Source of the DNA: Anabaena sp. 4-3
GTDB taxonomy: Bacteria; Cyanobacteriota; Cyanobacteriia; Cyanobacteriales; Nostocaceae
DNA length: 64,000 bases
Direction of reading: 5' to 3'
Assembly: GCF_001597745.1 (NCBI RefSeq)
Contig: NZ_LUHJ01000026.1
Coordinates: 62,001-126,000, forward strand
Part shown: positions 28,480 to 38,096 of the stretch, piece after piece
How the letters are laid out: every line of letters starts with the position of its first letter
How positions within the stretch are numbered: position 1 is the stretch's first letter
Position numbers and translations under genes: made by a program
Notes under the pieces: generated by a model
What the model saw: only the letters and a program-made list of their open reading frames with translations
Told to the model about the DNA's origin: nothing
Database searches by the model: none

Positions 28480-29379
28480 CTAACCGGAAGTAATCTGAGA
28501 ACCGAGAATCATTGTCCCGATACCGATATCTGTGAAGATTTCCAGTAATAGGGCGTGGGGAATACGTCCGTCGATGATGTGGGCTGCACGTACTCCTTGA
28601 GCAAGCGATCGCACACAACAATTGACTTTGGGAATCATTCCGCCACTGACTATCCCATTAGAAATTAACTCCCGCGCTTCCCGAATATCTACTTTGGGTA
28701 TTAAAGTGGAAGGGTCTTTATAATCTTTTAAAATACCTCTGGTGTCGGTCAATAAAATTAACTTTTCTGCCCCTAAAGCGGCGGCAATTTCTCCGGCTAC
28801 TGTATCGGCGTTAATGTTATAAGCTTGTCCCGTTTCATCGGCTGCAACGCTAGAAACTACAGGAATATAGCCATGAATAGCCAGAGTTTCGAGAATTTTG
28901 ATATTAACATTACTGACTTCTCCTACAAAGCCAATACCTTCTTGACCTTGGGGACGGGCAGTAATTAAGTTCCCATCTTTACCACACAGCCCGACAGCCA
29001 AACCACCAGCTTGGTTAATTAAGGCAACAATTTCCTTATTAACTCTACCTACCAGCACCATTTCCACAACATCCATTGTGGGTGTATCTGTGACACGTAA
29101 ACCATTCTTAAATTGTGGTTCGATGCCCAGTTTATCTAACCAACTGTTAATTTCTGGGCCGCCACCGTGGACTAAGATTGGTCGTAAGCCAACGCAGGAT
29201 AAAAAGACAATATCGCGGATAACTTTGTCTTTGAGGGTGCTGTCTTTCATAGCAGCACCACCATATTTAACAACAACAGTGCGACCGGCGAATTGTTGAA
29301 TATAAGGTAGTGCTTCACTTAGCACTCGTACCCGCGTCGCTTCAGTTTGCCTGATGTAATCAGTATCGTTGACCATCAT
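28480..29379 (-). CDS. argB: Acetylglutamate kinase
   Basis: Second step of arginine synthesis and the main target of PII signalling in cyanobacteria. The 299-residue product has the N-terminal helix [16 protein letters not shown] typical of arginine-sensitive hexameric enzymes, '[12 protein letters not shown]' and '[10 protein letters not shown]' at the active site, and a C-terminal '[12 protein letters not shown]' loop. Arginine inhibition and PII binding are inferred from known cyanobacterial orthologues. The start may be either of two adjacent ATGs. Confidence 0.95.
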   Translation of the reverse strand: MMVNDTDYIRQTEATRVRVLSEALPYIQQFAGRTVVVKYGGAAMKDSTLKDKVIRDIVFLSCVGLRPILVHGGGPEINSWLDKLGIEPQFKNGLRVTDTPTMDVVEMVLVGRVNKEIVALINQAGGLAVGLCGKDGNLITARPQGQEGIGFVGEVSNVNIKILETLAIHGYIPVVSSVAADETGQAYNINADTVAGEIAAALGAEKLILLTDTRGILKDYKDPSTLIPKVDIREARELISNGIVSGGMIPKVNCCVRSLAQGVRAAHIIDGRIPHALLLEIFTDIGIGTMILGSQITSG

Positions 29380-29531
29380 GAACAGAGGTTGAGACTTACA
29401 TACTTATGCAGTCAGTGTAGAAGACTTTTCCACCCGCCACAATCTTTGATTACATATCTTCTTTTTGACTCTTGAGTGGGGACTGGGGACTGTTGACTGT
29501 TGACTAATAACTAATGACTAATGACTAATGA

Positions 29532-30137
29532 CTATTTCAACACACTGGGAATAGCCGCCATTACTTTGTCAGCAATTTGTTCTGGTTTTTCTCCCGCAAC
29601 CACAGAGATTCGTAAATCTGCTTGGGCGTAAAGTGGTGTGCGTTGTTCGAGGAGCGATCGCAGTTTACCTTGAGGATCAGCATCTTGCAATAATGGTCTT
29701 GTGTTATCCTCAGCTAAACGGGTATAAAGTAACTCCACAGGTACATCTAGCCAGACAATTAAACCGTGATGCAAGTAACTCCAGTTTTCGCGCCGCAGCA
29801 CAATACCCCCACCTGTAGCGACAGTCAGCTTAGTATAGGCGCAAATTTGCGCTAACACATCACTTTCTAACTGACGAAATGCTGCTTCGCCTTCTTCCGC
29901 AAATAACTGATTAATAGATTTTTTCCCGGCTTGGACAATTACATCATCGGTATCCACAAACCCATAACCTAATTGTTTTGCTAGTAATTGCCCTACTGTG
30001 GTTTTACCAGATCCCATCATCCCAATTAGGTATAGGTTAACTCCTTGCAACAAACTACTCACTCTACTTTCAAACTCCGTTTTTAGACGACTTTCTTCGG
30101 CTTGGTTTTGGTGTTGTGTTGTCCCAGGTGACTGCAT
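29532..30137 (-). CDS. aroK: Shikimate kinase
   Basis: Phosphorylates shikimate in aromatic amino-acid synthesis. The 201-residue protein has Walker A GMMGSGKTTVG, the shikimate-binding DTDD, the GGGIVLRREN segment, and the lid 'RPLLQD'. An extra 30-residue N terminus before the core (LQGVNLYLIGMMG) is longer than in E. coli but common in cyanobacteria; an internal start is possible. Confidence 0.93.
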   Translation of the reverse strand: MQSPGTTQHQNQAEESRLKTEFESRVSSLLQGVNLYLIGMMGSGKTTVGQLLAKQLGYGFVDTDDVIVQAGKKSINQLFAEEGEAAFRQLESDVLAQICAYTKLTVATGGGIVLRRENWSYLHHGLIVWLDVPVELLYTRLAEDNTRPLLQDADPQGKLRSLLEQRTPLYAQADLRISVVAGEKPEQIADKVMAAIPSVLK

Positions 30138-30309
30138 AAATCAGCAGTCTTCTATTTCAACACATAAAATTTTCCTATAAAAATTTTCCTATATTAGTTA
30201 CTTAGTTGTATACTCCATCAATGCTGATGTTTGAAAGAACTTGCCAGCTTGCTTGGTAATAAATCTATTACTTCTGAGATTCATCTGTGTGAGAGTTTGG
30301 ACTAGCATC

Positions 30310-30548
30310 CTAGTGTATTATTTCTGCTGATATTTGAGCTAATATCCCCTCTAGGGTAGGTGAAAGGGGTAGCGATCGCCAAATACCATAATCAAATTCT
30401 TCTGGAATCTTTTGTCTAACTTCGCACAAAAGGCTGTTTTTCCAATCCCACCCATGCCCAAGATTAACAATAGGCGACTGTTTAATTTTTGCGATTTCTG
30501 TTTTCCCTGAAAACGTCTAATATCAATAGCTACAATCCCATTCCTCAA
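30310..30548 (-). pseudogene. Frameshifted fragment of an NB-ARC/AAA-type ATPase
   Basis: The first frame (30548 down to about 30390) encodes a P-loop, LLILGMGGIGKTAFCAKL, as in NB-ARC or WD40-coupled ATPases. In the next frame, past 'KRFQK', the reading becomes EEFDYGIWRSLPLSPTLEGIL, which is the normal continuation ('FDYVIWRSLRNAPP' in relatives), then ends at a stop at 30310. So one indel near 30400 splits a gene whose downstream domains are missing. A remnant of a large signalling or defence-type ATPase, not a functional gene. Confidence 0.7.
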
Positions 30549-31032
30549 AGTAGCTAGTATATTTATCTGTTGTTTATGTATTTAATGTCACTTAGGCAAT
30601 AGATTAATAATTTTCTGTGTAAGTCAGAAGTAATCAAGAATCAATTTTTTTCTCTTTAATTTCCTAACTTTTGTGAGTTGACGTAGTAGAGATTAATTGG
30701 TTATGGTTAGACTTAATGGAAAATTCATACAACTTGTTGGAAACTTTAAGCGTAAACTTGCCGTCAACCACAACTAGGATAACTCTAACCTGAGTAGCGC
30801 GGTTTTTTAGTGCAAATTACGCAGTTTGATACAGCACGATATGACGATTGTCAACTTTAGTTATGGCAAACTCTATCAATAAATGATTGCATCTCAAGGT
30901 GTGAAAAATGACTCAATTTCTCAAACTCTTAAAAAATTTGGTGACTTGGAAGGTTGAGGCATAAATAATACTGCATATCTTACGGTCGTTAGACCAGATT
31001 AATTTAATGTGGTGTGTAATGAGGCATCAACC
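30549..31032. other. AT-rich intergenic region with an 18-codon micro-ORF
   Basis: No gene of normal size. A micro-ORF at 30908-30964 (MTQFLKLLKNLVTWKVEA) has an AAGGTG ribosome-site match at a good distance and lies 68 bases before the next gene, but this may be chance. Confidence 0.35.
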
Positions 31033-31227
31033 ATGACTCGAATTCGTGACGTTGTGCAACAAGCTTTAGTAACTGGCTATCTAACGATAGAAGCCGAAAA
31101 TCAACTACGGCATCTGTTAACTACTCAGTATGACCTAGAAGATTTTAACGCCTTTATGAATTTGCAAGAAGCTGCTATGAACGGTATAGTCAAGCAAGAA
31201 TCTCGCGAACGCTGCGGCATTGCATAA
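31033..31227 (+). CDS. Small conserved cyanobacterial protein
   Basis: A 64-residue, helical, acidic protein starting MTRIRDVVQQALVTGYLTIE. The 'YLTIEAENQLRHLLTTQYDLEDFNAFMNLQEAAMNG' segment belongs, from memory, to a multi-copy family of small Nostocales proteins without assigned function. The ATG at 31033 follows a TGAGG ribosome site. It converges on the LapA-like gene 9 bases beyond its stop. Confidence 0.72.
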   Translation: MTRIRDVVQQALVTGYLTIEAENQLRHLLTTQYDLEDFNAFMNLQEAAMNGIVKQESRERCGIA

Positions 31228-31235
31228 GTCTAGCT

Positions 31236-31940
31236 TTATTTGGAAGATTGATCATCTTCCCAATCATCATCTTCAAAAAATCCCCAGTCATCATCATCGG
31301 CTACATCATCAGCTACATCTTTGGCTGGTTGTTGATAGGGGGGAATAATCACTCGGTAATCAGCATCATAGACTGATTCTGTCTTACCTGCGGCAGTATT
31401 TTTTGGCTCACGGTAACTATAAGAATAAAAAGAGCCAGACTGAGAACCACTTTTGGGCTGTTGTGGGCGTTCGTAGGTAGCAGAATCTTGAAATGACTGA
31501 GCTTGAGAACTGGGTTGAGGTGCTTTCGGTGGCTGTTCTGCCACATCCCAATCATCGTCTTGATGATTAGGGGTTTCCCAATCATCAAACTCGTTATTAG
31601 TGGCGTACTCCGTTTGACTAGCTGCCTGTGAAGAATTGGATGGCGGACGTGTAAATTCTGGTTGGCGGCTAGCGGTAGTACGTCGAGAATTGGTAGTTGA
31701 TTTCCAGGGGCTTTGGCGTGGTGTTCCCCCAAAATAATTAGATAAATTAAACAAGCTGGTGATTAATAAAGATGTGCCAGCACCAGCAGCTGTGCTAAAC
31801 AAAATCCACATCGCCAGGGGTATCGGCTGGCTACGCATACCTAGAAATACTAGGGATAAAACAGGCGACCAATTTTGGACTAACAAAAGTGTTAGTCCTC
31901 CCATGATTGCGATTAAAAGAATTAAACGAATTAAAGTCAT
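31236..31940 (-). CDS. LapA-domain-like membrane protein
   Basis: A 234-residue protein with two N-terminal membrane segments (residues about 3-20 and 40-62) in a LapA/DUF1049-like arrangement ('LVQNWSPVLSLVFLGM...IPLAMWILFSTAAGAGTSLLI'). A long disordered cytoplasmic tail rich in Ser, Gln, Pro and Asp follows, ending in an acidic stretch (DDVADDDDWGFFEDDDWEDDQSSK). Possibly an assembly factor or scaffold; function unknown. Confidence 0.72.
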   Translation of the reverse strand: MTLIRLILLIAIMGGLTLLLVQNWSPVLSLVFLGMRSQPIPLAMWILFSTAAGAGTSLLITSLFNLSNYFGGTPRQSPWKSTTNSRRTTASRQPEFTRPPSNSSQAASQTEYATNNEFDDWETPNHQDDDWDVAEQPPKAPQPSSQAQSFQDSATYERPQQPKSGSQSGSFYSYSYREPKNTAAGKTESVYDADYRVIIPPYQQPAKDVADDVADDDDWGFFEDDDWEDDQSSK

Positions 31941-31956
31941 AAGTAAGGGAAGCAGG

Positions 31957-31992
31957 GGAGCCGAGGGAGCCGAGGGAGCCGAGGGAGCCGAG
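31957..31992. repeat. Tandem 9-mer repeat (gggagccga)
   Basis: Four copies of 'gggagccga' just upstream of the LapA-like gene start, extended by a related 'ggaagcagg'. Confidence 0.75.
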
Positions 31993-32091
31993 GAAGCAGG
32001 GGAGAAGAACTTTTACCTAGTCAACCGTCCCCCATTTTGAATTTTGAATTGATCTGTCCCTACTCCCTCTTTCATATTTACTTTTACCTTT

Positions 32092-32712
32092 TTACTTACT
32101 TCCCTGCCAGCGTTGAATGGGTATGCAATCAATATCCAGTTGATCTAAAGTGCGAGCCACTACAAAATCAACTAAGTCCTCGATAGTTTGAGGATGGTGA
32201 TACCAAGCCGGTATGGCGGGTACAACCCGGACTCCGGCTTCTGCTAAGGTAGTTAAGTTCCGTAGGTGAATTAGGCTAAAAGGAGTTTCGCGGGGGACGA
32301 TGACTAACTTGCGTCCTTCTTTGATTTGGACATCGGCAGCCCGTTCTAATAAGTCGGAACTCAAGCCTCCTGCTAACTTTGCCACGGTACTCATACTACA
32401 AGGAATCACAATCATCCCCAAGGTACGAAAAGAACCACTGGCGATATTTGCTCCCACATCACTCCAAGGATGACAGCGCAGTTTACCTGCAAGGGGAACT
32501 TCAGCTTGTTCTCGCCAGAATTGTTCTTGTGTGGTTGGTTCTGATGGCATCCGAGTTTCCTGTTCGGCTTGCCAAACCATGTATGTTGATTTAGAGGCTA
32601 CTAATTCAATTTCATAGTCTGCCGCCAGCAGATATTTCAAGGCACGAACGGCGTAAATCAGTCCAGATGCTCCTGATACGCCGATAATTAAGGGTTTGTT
32701 ATGATTTGTCAC
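32092..32712 (-). CDS. ubiX: Flavin prenyltransferase UbiX
   Basis: Makes prenylated FMN, the cofactor of UbiD decarboxylases. The 206-residue protein has the N-terminal FMN site GVSGASGLIYAVRAL, 'PCSMSTVAKLAGGLSSDLLERAADV', and the C-terminal 'VPRETPFSLIHLRNL' and 'PAWYHHPQTIEDLVDFV', all family signatures. In cyanobacteria it likely supports plastoquinone synthesis. It lies 17 bases downstream of the RNase gene on the same strand, so probably cotranscribed. Confidence 0.94.
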   Translation of the reverse strand: MTNHNKPLIIGVSGASGLIYAVRALKYLLAADYEIELVASKSTYMVWQAEQETRMPSEPTTQEQFWREQAEVPLAGKLRCHPWSDVGANIASGSFRTLGMIVIPCSMSTVAKLAGGLSSDLLERAADVQIKEGRKLVIVPRETPFSLIHLRNLTTLAEAGVRVVPAIPAWYHHPQTIEDLVDFVVARTLDQLDIDCIPIQRWQGSK

Positions 32713-32729
32713 CGTTGCTTAATAAAAAT

Positions 32730-35084
32730 TTACTCATCTTCAGCATAAGGTTCTAAATCATCTGGTTCAAGTTCGTTTCTGAGGTAGATATCCGCCGTGT
32801 CACCATTGACACCACCCATACCTAAACCTTTGGCTAAACCATCATTACCTACGGTGACTAAATCTATTTGCTGGCGATAGTAATCGACACTTTTGACTTG
32901 GACAGCGACGCGATCGCCTAATCTATAAGAAGCGCGATTTTTCCGGCCAAACAGTGCTTGTTGTCTAGCGCGGTACTCATACCAATCATCTTTGAGGGAA
33001 CTAACGTGTACTAATCCTTCTACCCGTAAAGGTACGCCAGGACTACCTGCGGTTTCGGACTCGGTGATTGGTACTTCAATTTCCACAAAGAAACCGTAGG
33101 ATTGTACGCCAGTAATCACACCTTGGAACACTTGCCCAATGCGTTGTTTCATTAATTGGGCTTTTTGTAGTCCGGCTAAATCGGCTTCGGCTTCTTGAAC
33201 TTCTTTTTCCCTATCGTTGATTTGGACAATTACCCTTGTTAATTCGCTTTGTAGTTCCTGTTGTAATTCTGGCGGCAGGACGTTCCAGTTAATTTCCTCG
33301 TGGCTAGAGGAGTGACGCAGGTTTACCCGTTCTTTCACACGGGTATTACGGCGATCGCGTCCGTGTTCTAGTAGCTGATAGTACACTCTTTGCATCAGTA
33401 AATCTGGATAGCGTCGCAAGGGAGCAGTACAGTGGATGTATTGCGGTAGTGCTAAACCAAAGTGATTACCCTTGGTAGTGCTGTAAACTGCTGGCTTGAG
33501 GGTATCTTGCAACAGATAAGTCAACACTTGCTCTGAGGGAGATTCAGCAAACGCCCGGATCAGGTGTTGATAATCTAAAGGTTCAATTTCTACTTCTGAT
33601 TCTAGTCCTAGTTCTACACCCAAGTTAATCGCTAACTTCAACATTTCCTGCACATCTTCTGCATCCGGTGTACCTTGTGTGCGCCAGATTGCCGGAATGC
33701 CTAAAGCACTCAAATGTTGTGCCATCAGTTGATTCGCCAAGAGTACGAATTCTGTAAATAGCGATCGCACCGGGGAATCATCCATAACTACCGCCCCCAA
33801 AATTCCTTCATCAAAATAGGGGTTTTGAGTTGAGGGTAAATTTAACTGCAAGCTACCACGGGCAAGGCGGGTTTTTCTCACAGTCTTAGAAATGCTGTAC
33901 AAATTATGTAGTAGTTCAATTACCTCTGGGGATTCTTTGATGACTTCTCCTTCCAGAATTGCTTCGGCTTGTTCTTGGGTGACGGATGTATCTACATGGA
34001 TAACGCTGGGTTGAATTTCCCAGTCTAAAACCTCACCTGACTGAGAAGAGAAAGTCATTAAAAACGAAATTGCCAAGCGATCGCTATTCGGCACTAATGA
34101 ACAGCGTTCAGCTACAGCATCCGGTAACATAGGTAATACTAAGTCACCCAAATAAACTGATCTACCACGTTTAATCGCCTCTCTGTCTAAAGCTTCATCA
34201 GGTTGCACATAATGAGAGACATCAGCGATGTGAAAACCTAACTGCCAATTGCCGGAAACGGTTCTGGTTAAACTGAAAGCATTTTCTACTACATGAGGAT
34301 CATTATTTACTTCTGTGAGCGTAATAGTAAATAAATTACGTAAATCTAGTTTGTTTTTCAGGTCTGCTTTCAGTAACTTTTTGGGTAACTTTGATGCTGC
34401 TTCTAATATTGACTCTGAGAAAGTCCGGGACAAATCATGTTTACAGGTAACTAAATCTATATCAGCTGCGGCTTCGGCATCGCTGCCGAGGATTTGCACG
34501 ACTCTCCCTAGGGGCGGATATTGGGCTAGAGGATAGCGTAGCACTTCTACATGGGCCAGGTGATCGAGGGCTTCCTCTAACTTCATGCCATTAACTAAAA
34601 GTTTCAGTTCAAACAGCAGACGATCATCTAAGGGAACAGCACGGAAACCCCCTTCTACCTGTTTAATCCGTGCTAGTAAAGTATGATTGGCACGTTCTAA
34701 AATTAACTTGACTTCGCCTTCGGGAGAACGGCGACGACTACCTTCTTTGAGAACTCGGACTAAAACGCGATCGCCATTCCAGGCATTACTTAAATGACTT
34801 TCCCGAATATAAATATCCTCTGCCCCTTCGACATCTTGGATAGCAAAGCAAAAGCCTTTACTCGAACAACGTAGCTTGGCTTCAATCAGTCCTTCTTCTG
34901 TAATGCGGCGATACTTACCCCGTTCCTTCACCAACAGCCCGATTTTCTCCAATACCTCCAAAGTAATGTGGAGTTTTTCTAAACTATCTTCATCCTCGCA
35001 TCCTAGTTTCTTTTCCAAAACTTTGCGAGCTACCAATTTATCATCGGTGAAATTGGCAAGGAGTGTAGCGATTGAAAATTCCAT
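32730..35084 (-). CDS. RNase II/R family exoribonuclease
   Basis: A 784-residue 3'-5' exoribonuclease: N-terminal winged-helix/cold-shock-like part, the RNB catalytic domain with 'FHIADVSHYVQPDEALDREAIKRG' containing the metal-binding Asp residues, 'HCTAPLRRYPDLLMQR' late in the domain, and a C-terminal S1 domain ('GQVFQGVITGVQSYGFFVEIE'). It is longer than RNase II (about 640) and close to RNase R (about 810), so an RNase R-like role in structured RNA decay is favoured, but cyanobacterial enzymes are often annotated only as RNB. Confidence 0.9.
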   Translation of the reverse strand: MEFSIATLLANFTDDKLVARKVLEKKLGCEDEDSLEKLHITLEVLEKIGLLVKERGKYRRITEEGLIEAKLRCSSKGFCFAIQDVEGAEDIYIRESHLSNAWNGDRVLVRVLKEGSRRRSPEGEVKLILERANHTLLARIKQVEGGFRAVPLDDRLLFELKLLVNGMKLEEALDHLAHVEVLRYPLAQYPPLGRVVQILGSDAEAAADIDLVTCKHDLSRTFSESILEAASKLPKKLLKADLKNKLDLRNLFTITLTEVNNDPHVVENAFSLTRTVSGNWQLGFHIADVSHYVQPDEALDREAIKRGRSVYLGDLVLPMLPDAVAERCSLVPNSDRLAISFLMTFSSQSGEVLDWEIQPSVIHVDTSVTQEQAEAILEGEVIKESPEVIELLHNLYSISKTVRKTRLARGSLQLNLPSTQNPYFDEGILGAVVMDDSPVRSLFTEFVLLANQLMAQHLSALGIPAIWRTQGTPDAEDVQEMLKLAINLGVELGLESEVEIEPLDYQHLIRAFAESPSEQVLTYLLQDTLKPAVYSTTKGNHFGLALPQYIHCTAPLRRYPDLLMQRVYYQLLEHGRDRRNTRVKERVNLRHSSSHEEINWNVLPPELQQELQSELTRVIVQINDREKEVQEAEADLAGLQKAQLMKQRIGQVFQGVITGVQSYGFFVEIEVPITESETAGSPGVPLRVEGLVHVSSLKDDWYEYRARQQALFGRKNRASYRLGDRVAVQVKSVDYYRQQIDLVTVGNDGLAKGLGMGGVNGDTADIYLRNELEPDDLEPYAEDE

Positions 35085-35974
35085 GCAGTGAACCGACCTT
35101 TGGTCAAAACGTCATTGTTTGTTGAATCTGGTACTGTGTTGTACACCCTCACGGCCTACAGTATATTAGCTGGAAACGAAATACCCTAAGTCAGGGTTCC
35201 CGAAGTTCCAGTCAAAGAAGCTAGCCCACCCTAGCGGGAAGATGCTTGTGAACCAGACGCTCTTGCTAGCTTGCTTCTCCGGAGGAGTACATCCGTTACG
35301 AACTTCTCACTGCACGACAATTTCAGAGTTAACCTGCGTTGGAGTCCCTTTACCTCACCAAACTCATAGATTACGCCTGATGCCAATTGTTTTCACAATA
35401 GTAATCACGCCAATGGCTTTGATTTCTGGGTGGGGAGAACTCTCCACATTACCCAAAAAAGCGGTACATCGTGAAAAACACAGGTGTTTGATTGTCTAGC
35501 TTCAAGGTACTTTTACGCCATCAGACTCTGATTTTTTACTAGGAGAAACTGCCGAATCAACCCATTTGCCCATACGTAGAATCAGTAACAATTGGGTGGC
35601 AGCTTAACAAGCAGTGAGGGCGAACCTTATCTCCATTATTGTAGATTTAGAGCGCACTTCGAGAAAATAGTTCTGAAGAGCGAATTGGGTAAATAGTATA
35701 GCATTAATAGTCACGCCACTGAGAGTTAATCTACCAAAGCGCGAAATTAGTCTTGTCAAAAGCTACTGCTAAAATTGGGACATCCGAGACAGATGATCAT
35801 CTGCTTTTCTCCCCAAAATTTCCGGTGGTAGTCATAGGTAAAAATAACTATGCAACACCAGGGCCTAGGGTGCTTTGCTTTATCGCTAGCAATTTTTATA
35901 GGGTGGGTATTGTTCTTAGCTAAATTTTGAATTACTTCACACCCCTGATTCTTTAGATTTATATTGGTGGCAAG
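35085..35974. other. 890-base non-coding stretch with structured segments
   Basis: No credible protein. The frames at 35242-35499 and 35756-35989 have no family resemblance. Visible secondary structure includes CTGGAA (35170) with TTCCAG (about 35212) enclosing ACCCT-aagtc-AGGGT; ATCAG-act-CTGAT directly followed by six T (about 35519-35536), a weak intrinsic terminator on the plus strand; CTGCC...GGCAG around ACCCA...TGGGT (about 35550-35605); and the 14-base palindrome CAGATGATCATCTG near 35793. Part (about 35265-35310) is a dispersed GC-rich repeat. One or more small RNAs are possible but not shown. Confidence 0.4.
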
Positions 35975-36802
35975 ATGATGTTGGCTCAATTCCAGAGCTT
36001 GTATCCCAACGGCAGTTTAATTGCTGAATTAGTGCAAATTTTTCAAGGTAAATATGTCGTCAGGGCAAGTGTTATCATTGAAGGTGTCACCCGTGCGACG
36101 GGTATGGCAGCAGCTGAAACCATAGAAGCAGCAGAAGACCAAGCCAGAACTAGAGCATTGATGGTGTTGGGAATGACAAACACCCCCCAAACATCCGTAA
36201 CCGGGACTGCTCAAGGGGTATCTCCAATACAGGTGAATTCTGTTGTCAATCAGCCTGGCTATGCTACGCCTCAAGACAGTAATTTTGGTAGTAATCAATG
36301 GTCAAAGACGAGCGATCGCACTCAAGATACCATCAACCGCTTTTCCCCTACAACTCATGCAGGTAGCCATAGCATAAATGACACCCCAAGTCAAGAATTT
36401 AGTCCCAGTTTACCTGCGACTAGCTACCAAGAACCAGAATATGATCCTGCCAGCGAAGACCTGCAAATGATGTCAGCTAGAGAGCTAGATACTGCTTCCT
36501 CTGTTGATGTCACAGCTAGTAATGTCACACCCTTTACACCCCGTAGCTACAATACCCCAGAAAACGTGACTAATTTACCCAGCCCAGGCAAGAAAAAGAA
36601 AAAAGCTGAACCTGTAGATTTATCTGATGTCATAGCCAAAACCGATGTCGAACTGCAACGCCTAGGCTGGACACCAGAACAGGGTAGAGAGTATTTAATT
36701 AAAACCTACGGTAAACGAGGGCGGACTTTACTTACAGAGGAAGAACTGCACAGTTTCCTCAAATACCTAGAATCTCAGCCTGATCCCATCGCCGGGTTTT
36801 AA
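35975..36802 (+). CDS. Conserved cyanobacterial protein, possible ssDNA-annealing-type fold
   Basis: A 275-residue protein. The N-terminal 75 residues (QSLYPNGSLIAELVQIFQGK, then 'VVRASVIIEGVTRATGMAAAETIEAAEDQARTRAL') recall the strand-then-helix pattern 'G...ATG.A...EAA+..A...AL' of Rad52/ERF-like annealing proteins. A disordered Ser/Thr/Pro-rich middle follows, and a C-terminal module 'DVELQRLGWTPEQGREYLIK' plus 'YGKRGRTLLTEEELHSFLKYLE', which I have seen at the end of other cyanobacterial DNA-related proteins. The DNA link is inference only. It converges on clpP. Confidence 0.6.
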   Translation: MMLAQFQSLYPNGSLIAELVQIFQGKYVVRASVIIEGVTRATGMAAAETIEAAEDQARTRALMVLGMTNTPQTSVTGTAQGVSPIQVNSVVNQPGYATPQDSNFGSNQWSKTSDRTQDTINRFSPTTHAGSHSINDTPSQEFSPSLPATSYQEPEYDPASEDLQMMSARELDTASSVDVTASNVTPFTPRSYNTPENVTNLPSPGKKKKKAEPVDLSDVIAKTDVELQRLGWTPEQGREYLIKTYGKRGRTLLTEEELHSFLKYLESQPDPIAGF

Positions 36803-36852
36803 ATTAGTCAATTCCCCTCCTTACTGACAGGGAGGGGTTAAGGATAAAGTGA

Positions 36853-37467
36853 TTATTGACTTACAACTGCTACAGGACGACTACCTGCTGAGTGACGGTC
36901 AATCACTTGGTCAATTAAGCCGTATTCTTTGGCTTCATCTGGCGACATAAAGAAATCACGTTCTGTGTCTTCGGCAATGCGCTCAATGGGCTGACCTGTG
37001 TGTTCGGCCAAATAATCATTTAACCGTTGTTTGTGGTATAAAATTTCTCGCGCCTGAATTTCGATGTCAGTAGCTTGACCTTGTGCGCCGCCTAAAGGTT
37101 GGTGGATCATAATCCGCGAATGGGGTAAACTCATCCGCTTGCCTTTAGTACCAGCACTGAGGAGAAATGCTCCCATACTGGCAGCTAATCCGGTGCAGAT
37201 GGTACAAACATCAGGGCGAATCTGTTTCATGGTATCAAAAATACCCATGCCAGCAGTCACAGAACCACCAGGAGAATTTATATACAAATAAATATCTTTT
37301 TCTGGGTCTTCAGCATCCAAAAACAGTAATTGGGCAACTATCAAGTTAGCCAAATTACTGTCAACTTGTTGACCCAAAAAGATAATCCGCTCACGCAACA
37401 GGCGAGAGTAAATATCAAAAGCGCGTTCACCGCGACCCGATTGTTCAATGACGATAGGAATAGTCAT
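36853..37467 (-). CDS. clpP: ATP-dependent Clp protease proteolytic subunit
   Basis: Serine protease subunit of the ClpCP/ClpXP machine. The 204-residue product has the full triad: Ser97 (GLAASMGA), His122 ([10 protein letters not shown]) and Asp171 (ERDFFMS), so it is an active ClpP rather than a ClpR. Cyanobacteria have several clpP genes; no clpX or clpR is adjacent, so the paralogue number cannot be given. Confidence 0.94.
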   Translation of the reverse strand: MTIPIVIEQSGRGERAFDIYSRLLRERIIFLGQQVDSNLANLIVAQLLFLDAEDPEKDIYLYINSPGGSVTAGMGIFDTMKQIRPDVCTICTGLAASMGAFLLSAGTKGKRMSLPHSRIMIHQPLGGAQGQATDIEIQAREILYHKQRLNDYLAEHTGQPIERIAEDTERDFFMSPDEAKEYGLIDQVIDRHSAGSRPVAVVSQ

Positions 37468-37787
37468 GCAGCGTGCTTGTAGCTATTTTGAATACTATTT
37501 TATCGAGGACAACACCTTTCTGGGTGGGAATAGGCCATAGGGAATAGGGAATAGAGGAAAAATCAGACCTGACTATGGGGTGTTGAGCCGCCTCATCCCA
37601 AGCTGAGGTCATTTCTTCTATGGTTTGGTAGATGCCAAAAATCCTGATTGGCACTTTTTATAGTGAGAGTACGTCTAAAGAATTGACTATGCTGGTTATT
37701 TCTCACAAATCCGATAAACCCAGAGTACGAGGTGTAGTTAAATTCGCCAATCTCACTAGCAATGCTATCAACTGAGGGAGACCTGCC
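37468..37787. other. clpP upstream region
   Basis: 320 bases between divergent clpP and the 51-residue peptide gene. It contains 'agggaatagggaatag' short repeats near 37548 and presumably both promoters. No other feature supported. Confidence 0.4.
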
Positions 37788-37943
37788 ATGCCAAAAAGAC
37801 TTGTGCAAGCCACCATCATAACTTTCTTACTTTATATTATTGCAGGACTCAGCCCCAATACGAGACTGCAAACCAGGGCGGGTTCACCCTCAACGGAAAC
37901 GCCAGCACAAATCATTAGTATGTTGTTGCGTTCTCGCAATTAA
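37788..37943 (+). CDS. 51-residue peptide with hydrophobic N terminus
   Basis: A small gene: MPKRLVQATIITFLLYIIAG, then LSPNTRLQTRAGSPSTETPAQ and a basic end LLRSRN. A 'gagggaga' ribosome site lies 6 bases before the ATG. The layout, basic start then a hydrophobic run then a short polar tail, fits a secreted or membrane-anchored peptide. It recalls the small exported peptides of heterocystous cyanobacteria (PatX type), but the RG[ST]GR motif is not present (the nearest is TRAGSP). I do not recognise it. Confidence 0.5.
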   Translation: MPKRLVQATIITFLLYIIAGLSPNTRLQTRAGSPSTETPAQIISMLLRSRN

Positions 37944-38096
37944 CCACGCTCACCAACAAGTTAAAACAACTTTTTCCACCCGACTCCTCACTCCCTCCTT
38001 ACTTAATGTGTTTCTTAGGAGATATATATTCAGACATTGAGGTAAACACTGACAACAGGTAAACTGGGCTAAGAAGGCAACTACCGAATCTCAGCT

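Noticed and set aside
35242-35499. Open frame of 85 codons on the plus strand
   Set aside because: Part of it crosses a dispersed GC-rich repeat, codon use is unlike neighbours and there is no family resemblance.
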